Shown here in pieces: positions 9,062 through 17,740 of a stretch of DNA of 64,000 nt; position 1 is the first letter of the stretch, and every line of letters starts with the position of its first letter. The translations under genes and the position numbers were made by a program. Below the pieces are notes generated by a model. That model was not told the DNA's origin. It ran no database searches and was given only the letters and a program-made list of their open reading frames with translations. This DNA is from Heterotrichella gracilis (Eukaryota > Sar > Xanthophyceae > Tribonematales > Xanthonemataceae), in contig JAULBX010025829.1 in the NCBI GenBank assembly GCA_032358255.1, positions 310,001 to 374,000 of the forward strand, read 5' to 3'.

Positions 9062-9095
9062 TTACAATTCGGTAAGTATGAGTTACAATTCGGTA
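9062..9095. promoter_or_regulatory. Tandem 13-bp direct repeat with 21-bp period, candidate LytTR operator
   Basis: TTACAATTCGGTA occurs at 9062-9074 and again, without mismatch, at 9083-9095. The repeats start 21 bases apart, two helical turns, which is the known layout of LytTR-family sites (direct repeats of about 9 bp with about 12 bp between). A near-consensus -7 element TATATTTA (9112-9119) follows before the kinase ATG at 9142, and no TTTG is seen at -33, as at activator-dependent promoters. The site also lies upstream of the propeller gene starting at 8978. Binding by the regulator at 11175 is inferred. Confidence 0.55.
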
Positions 9096-9141
9096 GTTTT
9101 ATTATTTTGCCTATATTTAAAGGTTTACTTATAGATAAGAA

Positions 9142-11097
9142 ATGCTTTCTAATAAATATCTGTTTAAAAAATTTTTGTTCATCTTATTTATTTGCCAACT
9201 AACTTCTTTTGGCAGAAATGAAGCTATCATTGATTCGCTTAAACGGGTGCTCGCAAAAACTCAGCAAGATACAAACAAAGTAAAATTATTAAATGATCTT
9301 GGCGGTTATTTGATCGGTGACAGAAATTATAATAAAGCACGTGAGTATTTATTACAATCTCAAAGTTTATCTGAAAAAATTGATTATAAGATCGGACTTT
9401 ATATTTCTTTTAACAGAACGGGCATTGCATATTTAAATGAGCATAATTACCCAAAAGCCAATGAGTTTTTTTTAAAAGCGCTTATTGTAACTAAAAAATT
9501 AAATGATAAAAAAGGTGAGGCAGATATTGTAAGCAATATGGGCATTATTCATTCAAATAAAGGTCAGTATGCAAAAGCACTTGAAAATTATATGGCCGCG
9601 TTAAAAATAAGAGAAGGGTTAAAGGAAAGTCGACTGATCTCTGGCTCATTAATGTCCATTGCAAACATCTATTACCTTCAAGAAAAATATACGGAAGCAT
9701 TAGACTTCTATTTAAAGATCCTTGAAGTAAAAGATATAGAAAACGATAGTTACTTTTATGCTGAAGTTCTCAATAATATTGGACTGGCATACCAACAAGT
9801 AAAAAATTACCCGAAAGCATTCACGTATTTTAATGCTACATTAAAAATTGATGCTGAAATTGGAGATAAACAAGGCGTAGCATTAGCCTACGCCAATATT
9901 GGATCTCTTCATTATATTTTAGGAGATTACAAAAAAGCTTTGGAAATAAGCGGAAACGCCCTTACGCTTTTAAATGAATTAAATGATAAAAAAAGTGTAG
10001 CCGAAACTTATGGTGAACTGGGCGTAATTTATGATTCATTAAAACAACCTGAAAATGCTTTAGACTGTTATAAGAAACAATTGAGCATGTCAAAAGAAAT
10101 TGGCAACAAATTAAATACAAGAAAAGCCTACCTTTTTTTCTCGAACCATTACCGTTTAAAACACAATTATAAAGAAGCTTACGATTATTACAGATTATAC
10201 AAAACCGTTGAAGATAGTATTAAGAACGAAACAAGCCTTAAAGCTATTGCAGAATTAGAAGCCAAATACGAAACTCAAAATAAGGAAAAAGAAATTGAAC
10301 TACTTAAAACAGAAAAACAATTGCAAAGTGCTGAGAACGCGCACCAAAAACAATTAATCTATGGTGCATTTATCCTCGCAATTGTAATTTCATTATCACT
10401 TTTTCTTTTGTACAATCGCCAACAACTGAAGAAGAAGAGTTTACTTGAAAAGAAAAATTTTGAATTAGAGCGAAATGCTTTGTCAGCACAAATGAATCCG
10501 CACTTTATTTTCAATTCACTCGGATCTATCAGCGGTTTTATTTCCGAGAATGACAAAGAAAAAGCGATAGAATATTTAGGAATCTTTTCAAGATTGATAC
10601 GCCATAACCTTGAACAATCTCGCGAACAATTGGTATCAGTGATCCAGGAAGCACAAATGCTTAAATCGTATTTGTTCTTACAGCAATTACGTTACAATAA
10701 TAAATTTAATTTTATCATCGATCTTGATGAGAATATGGATGATTCGATTGCAATACCGCCCATGTTCATTCAACCATTTATTGAAAATGCTATCTTGCAT
10801 GGTGTTATTCCAAAAGAGCAGAATGGTAACATTTTAATAAAATTTTATTTGTTAAATGATTTGCAGCTTGTTTGCGAAGTACAGGACGATGGCATAGGAA
10901 AAACAGAATCGTTTAACAGGAAAAGCGAATATAACACACACAAATCTTTGGCAATGACGATTACTGAAGAAAGGATGCAGATAATTAATTCGATGCGTAA
11001 GGAAAAAATTCAAATATCAACCAACGATGTGATTGACTCAAACGGAATGATATCGGGTACTTTGGTCAAATTGGTCTTCCCGATAGATTATATTTAA
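9142..11097 (+). CDS. TPR-containing LytS/YehU-type sensor histidine kinase
   Basis: This is a 651-residue sensor with an N-terminal hydrophobic leader and TPR repeats over about residues 30-370 (for example NNIGLAYQQVKNYPKAFTYF). A coiled coil and a membrane helix follow (LIYGAFILAIVISLSLFLLY, about 405-424). The kinase is of the His_kinase (PF06580) family, with AQMNPHFIFNSLGSISGFI and phospho-acceptor H454. PPMFIQPFIENAILHG acts as the N-box region and QDDGIG as a G box. TPRs are predicted outside the cytoplasm. The LytTR response regulator follows 77 bases downstream, its natural partner class. A direct repeat resembling a LytTR operator lies 46 bases before the ATG, suggesting autoregulation. 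The signal it senses is not visible from sequence. Confidence 0.93.
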   Translation: MLSNKYLFKKFLFILFICQLTSFGRNEAIIDSLKRVLAKTQQDTNKVKLLNDLGGYLIGDRNYNKAREYLLQSQSLSEKIDYKIGLYISFNRTGIAYLNEHNYPKANEFFLKALIVTKKLNDKKGEADIVSNMGIIHSNKGQYAKALENYMAALKIREGLKESRLISGSLMSIANIYYLQEKYTEALDFYLKILEVKDIENDSYFYAEVLNNIGLAYQQVKNYPKAFTYFNATLKIDAEIGDKQGVALAYANIGSLHYILGDYKKALEISGNALTLLNELNDKKSVAETYGELGVIYDSLKQPENALDCYKKQLSMSKEIGNKLNTRKAYLFFSNHYRLKHNYKEAYDYYRLYKTVEDSIKNETSLKAIAELEAKYETQNKEKEIELLKTEKQLQSAENAHQKQLIYGAFILAIVISLSLFLLYNRQQLKKKSLLEKKNFELERNALSAQMNPHFIFNSLGSISGFISENDKEKAIEYLGIFSRLIRHNLEQSREQLVSVIQEAQMLKSYLFLQQLRYNNKFNFIIDLDENMDDSIAIPPMFIQPFIENAILHGVIPKEQNGNILIKFYLLNDLQLVCEVQDDGIGKTESFNRKSEYNTHKSLAMTITEERMQIINSMRKEKIQISTNDVIDSNGMISGTLVKLVFPIDYI

Positions 11098-11174
11098 AAC
11101 TTATTATTAAAGCGTATCAAAATTGACAGGTTTTTACTAATTTTAAAAATCTGAATTCTATCTAATTAAATCAT

Positions 11175-11942
11175 TTGTTAACGGCGGTCATCATAGAAGA
11201 CGAAAAAAAATTCCTATCTGCTTTTAAAGCAATTATTGAGAAGGTATGCCCCCATGTTAAGCTTCTTGGTGATTGCGGTAGTGTAAAAGAAGCAAAACAA
11301 CTTATTGCAGATCTTAAACCGGATATTGTTTTTTTAGACATTCAACTCTCTGATGGAAATGCTTTTGATTTATTACGTAGCCTTGAGATAGATTTTGAAA
11401 AAAATGCATTTAATGAACTTCGCATTATTTTTACTACAGCATATAACCAATTTGCAATACAGGCTTTTAGATTTAGTGCCGTTGATTATCTTTTAAAGCC
11501 AATTATTGCCGACGAGTTAAGAGAAGCGGTTCAGAAAGCCGAAGTATTGAAGAATGCACTCGGTAATCCAAATCAATACCGTGTTCTTTTGGATAATGTT
11601 TCAACACCCGATTCTGAAAAAAAGATCTGCCTTTCAACCTTAACTGAAATGAGGGTTTGCGAGGTGAATGATATTTTACGTTGCGAATCGGAACACAATT
11701 ACACAACCTTTTATTTTGTAAAAGATAAACCTTTAATGGTATCTAAAACTCTTAAAGAATATGAGGATCTGTTGAAAGAATATGGCTTTGAGCGTGTTCA
11801 TCAATCGCATCTGATTAATTTAAAACACGTAAAATCCTATATTAAAAAAGATAGCGGTTTTATTTTAATGAAAGATGCTTCTGAGATCCCTATATCCCGA
11901 AGAAAAAAAGAACAGGTACTCGAAATTTTAAAAAAATTATAA
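11175..11942 (+). CDS. LytTR-family response regulator
   Basis: This is a 255-residue regulator. The receiver domain (about 1-125) has E8/D9, phospho-acceptor D55 in DIVFLDIQLSDG, T87/T88 and K108 in DYLLKP. The LytTR DNA-binding domain (about 150-255) has the usual RCESEHNYTTFYF, FERVHQSHLINLKHV and IPISRRKKE signatures. No ATG is available near the N-terminus. The TTG at 11175 gives MLTAVIIEDE, the standard beginning of the family, so I accept TTG. It pairs with the LytS-type kinase just upstream. LytTR proteins bind direct repeats spaced by two helical turns, and such a repeat is at 9062-9095. Confidence 0.93.
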   Translation: MLTAVIIEDEKKFLSAFKAIIEKVCPHVKLLGDCGSVKEAKQLIADLKPDIVFLDIQLSDGNAFDLLRSLEIDFEKNAFNELRIIFTTAYNQFAIQAFRFSAVDYLLKPIIADELREAVQKAEVLKNALGNPNQYRVLLDNVSTPDSEKKICLSTLTEMRVCEVNDILRCESEHNYTTFYFVKDKPLMVSKTLKEYEDLLKEYGFERVHQSHLINLKHVKSYIKKDSGFILMKDASEIPISRRKKEQVLEILKKL

Positions 11943-11947
11943 AAAAA

Positions 11948-11973
11948 GTCCGACTAATTTTTACTAGTCGGAC
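11948..11973. terminator. Bidirectional Rho-independent terminator
   Basis: Perfect 9-bp arms gtccgacta (11948-11956) and tagtcggac (11965-11973) with an 8-base loop. An A run precedes and T-rich sequence follows. It sits between the convergent regulator gene (stop 11942) and the reverse-strand propeller gene (stop 11993), so it can serve both. Confidence 0.8.
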
Positions 11974-11992
11974 CGTTATTATTATCTCTTTT

Positions 11993-14695
11993 TTATTTAC
12001 TTACAACAATTTTCTTAACTGCTACAGTATTATTTTCTTGTTTAATAGTTACAAAGTAAATACCGTTTGCAAAACCTGTAGTTTCTATCTGATATTTTTC
12101 GTTAGAACTTGCAGCATAATTTTTACTGTAAACTGTTTGTCCTAACGTATTTTGCAATTCAATTGTCATATCCATATTTGCTAAAGCTCTGCTATCTATA
12201 AAAATAACATCTTTTGCAGGAGAAGGGTAAGTGTTTATAACCGCATTCAGCAACTCATGATTTTTTATGCCAACCAACCTGTCATTCTTAATATTACTTT
12301 TTGTTTTAACTTTTTGATTTAATGTACCGTTTATTCGGTTTGTTGGGTTACAGTTAAAACCATTTGCTTGTACACGCCATTTTGCAGTCGTTTGCCATAA
12401 ACTATATTGAGGATCTGTAGCTAATCCTGCGGTTGTTGATGTTACTAGCGAGTAGTTATTGGTTGCAAGATCAATTCTAAAAAGATCGTAAACACTTACC
12501 GGCGTTACACTACTTTCAATTGCGTAAGAGTTCCAGTTAAAATTACCATTTTGCTGATCCTGAATAAAAATAGTTTGATGCCAGTAACTTAACGCACTGT
12601 AGTTACCACAAAGATCGCGGATCTGTAATTTGTATTTATAGGAAGTTGTATTTGGGTCTCCGTTGGCAGGACCAACGCTTCTAACCGTGTCTGTAAATCC
12701 ACTGTAAGCGTTAACGCTTATTGCAGCAATACGTTTATAAATATTTGTACTTACTTCACGATAAACTATAAAACTATCTACACTTGTATATAAAGTTTTT
12801 TCCCAGAAGATCTCGTTGTTAACACCTAAGGTATCTACGGTAGCCAAACATATATCTGGTTTTTGAGCGTATGAGGCAACATTCACCACATCGGTTGCAG
12901 TGCAACTGTTACTTAAAATAACCGTTACTGTATAACTTTGTGGTGTTGCTCCAGCACTAACCGTTGGGCTTAAAGATGTTGAGCCGGTTAAACCAACCGT
13001 TGGCGACCAACTAACAGAAGTTGGACTGGTTGGATTTGCAACTGCATTTATAACTTGTGTTTGATTACAAAGTAAATTAAGATTTGCTCCCGCATTTACT
13101 GTTGCCGGCAAAAGCGTAACAGAAAAGCTATTACTGTTTGCAAGACCGCAAACCGATGATGAACCAATTGCAGAGTACGTTCCTGAAGCAGTTGGCGTAA
13201 TAACAATTGAAGTTGTTGTTGCACCAGTACTCCATGTGTAACCACTTGTAGCGCCTGTAATTGTTAAGGTTGCTGATGTGCCTTCGCAAACAGTACTCAC
13301 ACCTGTTATTGAAGGAGAGATACATGCGATCTTTGCAACAAATTCGTCATACAATCCCGCACTGGTTAATGTAGTAGTGTTAGCAAGCATACCATTTGCA
13401 CCAATCTGTCCTGAAACATAAATATTTCCATTGTTATCTACCGATAGGTGATTTGCGCTACAAATACCGCTACCAAATGGATTAGCGCTAGCAATCCATT
13501 GTATAACACCAGCACTGCTATATTTTAAAACACGGGCGCTCGCAGTTGTTCCTGAGAAACCACTAGAACGGTTTGCTACATAAGCGTTTCCTGCCGCATC
13601 ATTTTCAACATCGTTACCCTGAACAACACTCGAACCAGCAATGTTATTACACCATTGCACAGTTCCAGCCGAATTATACTTTGCAACAAAACCATTTTCA
13701 ATTCCAAATGCAACGGCTTGATTTGTTAAAGTAATTGCGCTTAACGTGAAGGTCGTCGACGAATAGGAACCGGTTAAGAATACATTAGAAGTAGCGTCAA
13801 CACTAATTCCATAACCATAGTCATTGGCACTACCTCCACCACTTCTACCCCATACCCAGGTATTACCAGAATTTAATTTTAATGCCATAGCATCTGTTCC
13901 GCCCTGGCTTGTCAAACTCGCAACACCAAAGGTTGGTGTGCCGTAAAAAAAGCCAGATAAATAAATATTAGCTGACGCATCTGCAACAACATCAGTTATT
14001 ACCTCGCTACTTGTACCACCAGCTCTAATAACCGACAACGCTGTTCCTCCAGTTGTATACTTGGCCACAAAAACATCTGAGGTTCCTGCAGCGTTAGCAT
14101 TTGTAACTACGGTAGATCCAAAAGTTGCATTTACTCCATCAAAATTTCCGGCAACAACTAATGTTCCGGTGTAAGCAATTCCTCCTGCGTCATCGGCTCC
14201 CGCTCCACCATCCGCCACAGCCCAAAAAACACTTCCCAGCGCATTATATGAAGCAACATATACATCGGTGCTACCAACATTTGTTATCGCGGTAACAGTT
14301 CCAATATTTACACTCGGGCTATTAAAATTGCCTGTAATATATAAATTGCCTGTTGGATCGGTACACATACCACCAATCGTTTCGTTGGCAGTTCCACCAA
14401 AAGTCCTTGACCAAAGTAACGCACCGGTTGCGCTATATTTTGCAACGTATACATCCGATCCACCATTATTTACAAATACAGAGCCCAAAGTAAACGACGG
14501 GCTATCAAAAGTTCCACCAACGTAAACGTTTCCGGATGCATCGGTACATGAAACACGTCCAAAGTCATTGCCAGATCCTCCACCTGATTTTGCCCATTGC
14601 CAGGTTTGCGAAAAATAATTTCCTGAATTGAAAAGAATAAACGCGAGTACTAATAGTGCTTTAAAAATTACTTTTTTTACATTGAAATTTTTCAT
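11993..14695 (-). CDS. Seven-repeat SBBP beta-propeller T9SS-secreted protein (copy B)
   Basis: This is a 900-residue paralog of the proteins at 6201 and 14704. A signal peptide (KVIFKALLVLAFILFNSGNYFSQ) precedes seven SBBP-type repeats over residues about 30-458. Repeat four lacks the leading Trp and repeat six is degenerate (NDAAGNAYVANRS). An Ig-like region, an FnIII-like domain from about 612, and a T9SS sorting domain from about 822 follow. The C-terminal 280 residues are nearly the same as copy A (for example the IRDLCGNYSALSYWHQTIF segment), while the propeller is much more diverged. Its ATG at 14695 lies 8 bases after the stop of the 14704-17463 gene, so the two are almost certainly co-transcribed. 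Confidence 0.9.
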   Translation of the reverse strand: MKNFNVKKVIFKALLVLAFILFNSGNYFSQTWQWAKSGGGSGNDFGRVSCTDASGNVYVGGTFDSPSFTLGSVFVNNGGSDVYVAKYSATGALLWSRTFGGTANETIGGMCTDPTGNLYITGNFNSPSVNIGTVTAITNVGSTDVYVASYNALGSVFWAVADGGAGADDAGGIAYTGTLVVAGNFDGVNATFGSTVVTNANAAGTSDVFVAKYTTGGTALSVIRAGGTSSEVITDVVADASANIYLSGFFYGTPTFGVASLTSQGGTDAMALKLNSGNTWVWGRSGGGSANDYGYGISVDATSNVFLTGSYSSTTFTLSAITLTNQAVAFGIENGFVAKYNSAGTVQWCNNIAGSSVVQGNDVENDAAGNAYVANRSSGFSGTTASARVLKYSSAGVIQWIASANPFGSGICSANHLSVDNNGNIYVSGQIGANGMLANTTTLTSAGLYDEFVAKIACISPSITGVSTVCEGTSATLTITGATSGYTWSTGATTTSIVITPTASGTYSAIGSSSVCGLANSNSFSVTLLPATVNAGANLNLLCNQTQVINAVANPTSPTSVSWSPTVGLTGSTSLSPTVSAGATPQSYTVTVILSNSCTATDVVNVASYAQKPDICLATVDTLGVNNEIFWEKTLYTSVDSFIVYREVSTNIYKRIAAISVNAYSGFTDTVRSVGPANGDPNTTSYKYKLQIRDLCGNYSALSYWHQTIFIQDQQNGNFNWNSYAIESSVTPVSVYDLFRIDLATNNYSLVTSTTAGLATDPQYSLWQTTAKWRVQANGFNCNPTNRINGTLNQKVKTKSNIKNDRLVGIKNHELLNAVINTYPSPAKDVIFIDSRALANMDMTIELQNTLGQTVYSKNYAASSNEKYQIETTGFANGIYFVTIKQENNTVAVKKIVVSK

Positions 14696-14703
14696 TTTTC
14701 TTT

Positions 14704-17463
14704 TTATTTACTTATGATGATTTTCTTTACCGCAACAGTATTATTTCCCTGTTTAATATTTACAAAATAAATTCCATTTGCAAAAGCTGTTGTTTCAATT
14801 TGATATTTTTCGTTTGAACTTGCTGTGTATTTTTTACTATAAACTGTTTGTCCCAACGCGTTCTGTAATTCAATGATCATATCAACGTTTGCTAAAGATT
14901 TGCTATCAATAAAAATAATATCTTTCGCCGGAGAAGGGTAAGTACTTATAGCGGCATTTAATAATTCATAATTTTTTATACCAACTAACTTATCGTTCTT
15001 AATGTTACTTTTTGTTTTAATTTTTTGATCTAAAATGCCATTGGTTTTATTAGTTGGATTACAATTAAAACCATTTGCCTGAACACGCCACTTAGCAGTA
15101 GTTTGCCATGAACTGTATTGCGGATCTGTTGCAAAACCCGCGGTAGTGGATGTAACTAATGAATAAGTGCCGTTTGAAAGGTTAACTCTAAAAAGATCAT
15201 AAACCGTAACAGGAGTTCCGCTACTTTCTATTGCATAAGGATTCCAGTTAAAATTACCGTTTTGTTGATCTTGTATAAAGATAGTTTGATGCCACAAACT
15301 TAATGCGCTATAGTTACCACAAACATCACGGATCTGTAATTTGTATTTATAAGACGTAAAATTCGGATCGCCATTTGCAGGGCCTATTGAGCGAGCCGTA
15401 TCGGTATAACCACTATAGGCATTATTACTAATTGCTGCAATACGCTTATAAACGTTTGTACTTACCTCACGGTAAACTATAAAACTATCCACATTAGTGT
15501 ACAACGTTTTTTCCCAGAAAATATCATTATTAAGACCAAGCGTATCAACAGTTGTTAAGCAAATATCCGGTGTTGGTGCATAACGTGTAAGATTAACAGT
15601 ACCTTTTACCACACAACCGTTATTTAAAGTAACTGTAACTGAATATTGTGTTGGTGCCGCAGTTGAAAGAACTGTTGTAGTTAAAGTATTAGATGCGCTC
15701 AATCCGGTAGCCGGAGACCATACTACAGTTGTTGGATTGGTTGGCGAACAGGTGGCGTTAATTGCCTGCGATTGGTTACATAATAAATTTAACGCAGGTC
15801 CGGTATTTAAACTTGCAGGAATTACAGTTACACTATATGGCTGACTAACATCCACGCAAGTTCCGCTTGCACCTGTAACGCTATAGGTTGTATTAGCAGT
15901 CGGTGTAATAACAATAGATGATGTTGTTGCACCCGTACTCCATGTATAGCTTGTTGCTCCACTTGCCGTTAATGTTGCCGAAGAACCAGAACAAACATTG
16001 CTTACACCACTAATTGTCGCTGTTAAGCAACCAATTTTAGAGAGAAATGAATCGTTATTTCCGGCACTGGTTAATGAAGTGTTACCAAAGGTTATTGGAC
16101 CTGCAATGTTATAAGAACCCGTAACATAAACATTTCCTATCGCATCAGCAGTAATACCATAACCAGTCTCATAACCTGAACCCGCTGCAGAAGTTACCCA
16201 TTGAGGAACACCCGCCGCATTATACTTAACAACAAAAACATCGTTTGATGCACCAGGATTGCTATTTGTTAAAGTATAAGCGCCTACCGGTATTACAGTA
16301 CCGGAGAAATAACCAGTCAAATATATATTATTATTACCATCCACTGTTACATCATTACCAAAATCAGATCCAGCTCCACCAACTTTATTTGCCCATTGAA
16401 AAACGCCGCTTGAATTGTATTTTGCTATGAACGCGTCATTTGTTCCCGAATTGGTAAGAGTGGCAGTGCCTATTATCATAGATAAACTAAAATAAGCACC
16501 AGTAATATATAAGTTACCAGAAGCATCCATATCCATGCCTGTGAAATAATCTGCGCTTGAAGAAGCAGAGCCTCCGGTTCTTACCCATTGAAAGGTACCG
16601 GCATTATTATATTTTGCAAGAAATACGTCTTGCGATCCTAAGCTAGATATAGAAGTACCAATTGTACTCACGCTTCCTGTAATAGGTGAAAAAGCTCCTC
16701 CCACATAAATACTTGTAGCGTCTGTTCTTACAGAGTAACCATAATCGTTTGCGTTTACACCACCCGCGCTAAACGCACCAGTCGCCGTGCCAAACGTTGC
16801 ATTAAACTTGGCTACAAAAACGTCATTTACAGTGCCACTTGTACTTGAATTTCCTAGATTATACGCTCCAAAGACCAACGTTGAACTGCTGTAATAACCG
16901 GTTAATACTACGTTATTAAGGGCACTTGAATAAGTGATTCCTTTAGCTTGCTCGCTTCCGCCTGAACCATATTTGAATGACCATAACACCGCACCACCCG
17001 AACTGAAACTTGCAACAAACAGATCCATGTTACCGGCAGTACTTGCCTGACCTAAAGTTCCTGAGCCTATTGATAGAACCGGGCTATCGTATGAACCACT
17101 TATAAAAATTGAACCATTTGTGGATGTGCAAACCCCACCAACTACATCAAGTCCTGTTCCGCCAATAGATTGAACCCAAATAAGATTTCCGGTTGGATCA
17201 AATTTTGCAAGATAAATATCTCCGCTGCCCAGGCCGTTTATAGTTACTGTGCCTATTTGCATTGACGGGGCAGAAAAACCTCCTGCCACAATTACATTAC
17301 CAGAAGGATCGGTGCAAATTACCCTACCCGCGTCATTATTGAAACCGCCCTGGCTTTTCGCCCACTGCCATCCTTGTGAAAAAGATGAACCAGACAATCC
17401 AATTATAAAAAAAATAAGTACTGCCAGTTTACTGAACGATAATTTAGTAAAAGTTTTTTTCAT
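14704..17463 (-). CDS. Seven-repeat SBBP beta-propeller T9SS-secreted protein (copy C)
   Basis: This is a 919-residue paralog, the upstream gene of a two-gene operon with copy B. The signal peptide (KLAVLIFFIIGLSGSSFSQ) is followed by seven repeats of about 60 residues (about 30-478). Most match the SBBP pattern, such as DASGNLYITGAY and DGNNNIYLTGYF. Ig-like segments (SATLTASGATSYTWSTGAT), an FnIII-like domain from about 631 and a T9SS sorting domain (STYPSPAKDIIFID to the C-terminal KIIISK) complete it. ATG at 17463. The 5' flank (17464-17740) does not contain the palindrome or direct repeat seen upstream of the other members, so its regulation may differ. Function unknown. Confidence 0.9.
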   Translation of the reverse strand: MKKTFTKLSFSKLAVLIFFIIGLSGSSFSQGWQWAKSQGGFNNDAGRVICTDPSGNVIVAGGFSAPSMQIGTVTINGLGSGDIYLAKFDPTGNLIWVQSIGGTGLDVVGGVCTSTNGSIFISGSYDSPVLSIGSGTLGQASTAGNMDLFVASFSSGGAVLWSFKYGSGGSEQAKGITYSSALNNVVLTGYYSSSTLVFGAYNLGNSSTSGTVNDVFVAKFNATFGTATGAFSAGGVNANDYGYSVRTDATSIYVGGAFSPITGSVSTIGTSISSLGSQDVFLAKYNNAGTFQWVRTGGSASSSADYFTGMDMDASGNLYITGAYFSLSMIIGTATLTNSGTNDAFIAKYNSSGVFQWANKVGGAGSDFGNDVTVDGNNNIYLTGYFSGTVIPVGAYTLTNSNPGASNDVFVVKYNAAGVPQWVTSAAGSGYETGYGITADAIGNVYVTGSYNIAGPITFGNTSLTSAGNNDSFLSKIGCLTATISGVSNVCSGSSATLTASGATSYTWSTGATTSSIVITPTANTTYSVTGASGTCVDVSQPYSVTVIPASLNTGPALNLLCNQSQAINATCSPTNPTTVVWSPATGLSASNTLTTTVLSTAAPTQYSVTVTLNNGCVVKGTVNLTRYAPTPDICLTTVDTLGLNNDIFWEKTLYTNVDSFIVYREVSTNVYKRIAAISNNAYSGYTDTARSIGPANGDPNFTSYKYKLQIRDVCGNYSALSLWHQTIFIQDQQNGNFNWNPYAIESSGTPVTVYDLFRVNLSNGTYSLVTSTTAGFATDPQYSSWQTTAKWRVQANGFNCNPTNKTNGILDQKIKTKSNIKNDKLVGIKNYELLNAAISTYPSPAKDIIFIDSKSLANVDMIIELQNALGQTVYSKKYTASSNEKYQIETTAFANGIYFVNIKQGNNTVAVKKIIISK

Positions 17464-17740
17464 TATAGCGATTTTTGAAGTTTTATGAATAATTCTCTAA
17501 TTTATTTGCCTATCGAAATTAGCCTTTTTTTACTGAAATCTAAAATATTTTAAATGTCAGTTTTAAGCTTTTACTAAATTAATTATTATCAAGAATTTTT
17601 CAGGAAAGTATTAACCAGCGCCTCTTTATTGAACAAAAACGTGCGTATTTATGGAATAAACGCCAAAAATTACGTTAAATAAACTTGTTGTGAATTTTAA
17701 GCGCTTCTTTAAAATTTTTAAATTGTTAAATTTGCTTCAT
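17464..17740. other. Divergent intergenic region, no recognisable gene
   Basis: This 277-base AT-rich gap separates the propeller operon (starting at 17463, reverse) from mazG (17741, forward). It must hold promoters for both. I find no convincing TTTG/TAnnTTTG pair, no copy of the 3322 palindrome or the 9062 direct repeat, and no RNA gene. The GTG at 17690 opens the mazG frame but is unlikely to be its start. Confidence 0.6.

Noticed and set aside
9142-11942. AgrA/AgrC-like quorum-sensing system
   Set aside because: The kinase is LytS-like with TPR repeats and there is no peptide precursor or AgrB-like gene; only the regulator's DNA-binding domain is shared.
6201-17463. Repeated DNA blocks taken as a CRISPR array or minisatellite
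   Set aside because: Repeat units are about 180 bases, encode SBBP protein repeats and lack identical direct repeats with spacers.
17690-17740. N-terminal extension of MazG from a GTG
   Set aside because: The first 17 residues are AT-driven Lys/Phe/Leu and match nothing in MazG; the ATG at 17741 begins the conserved domain.
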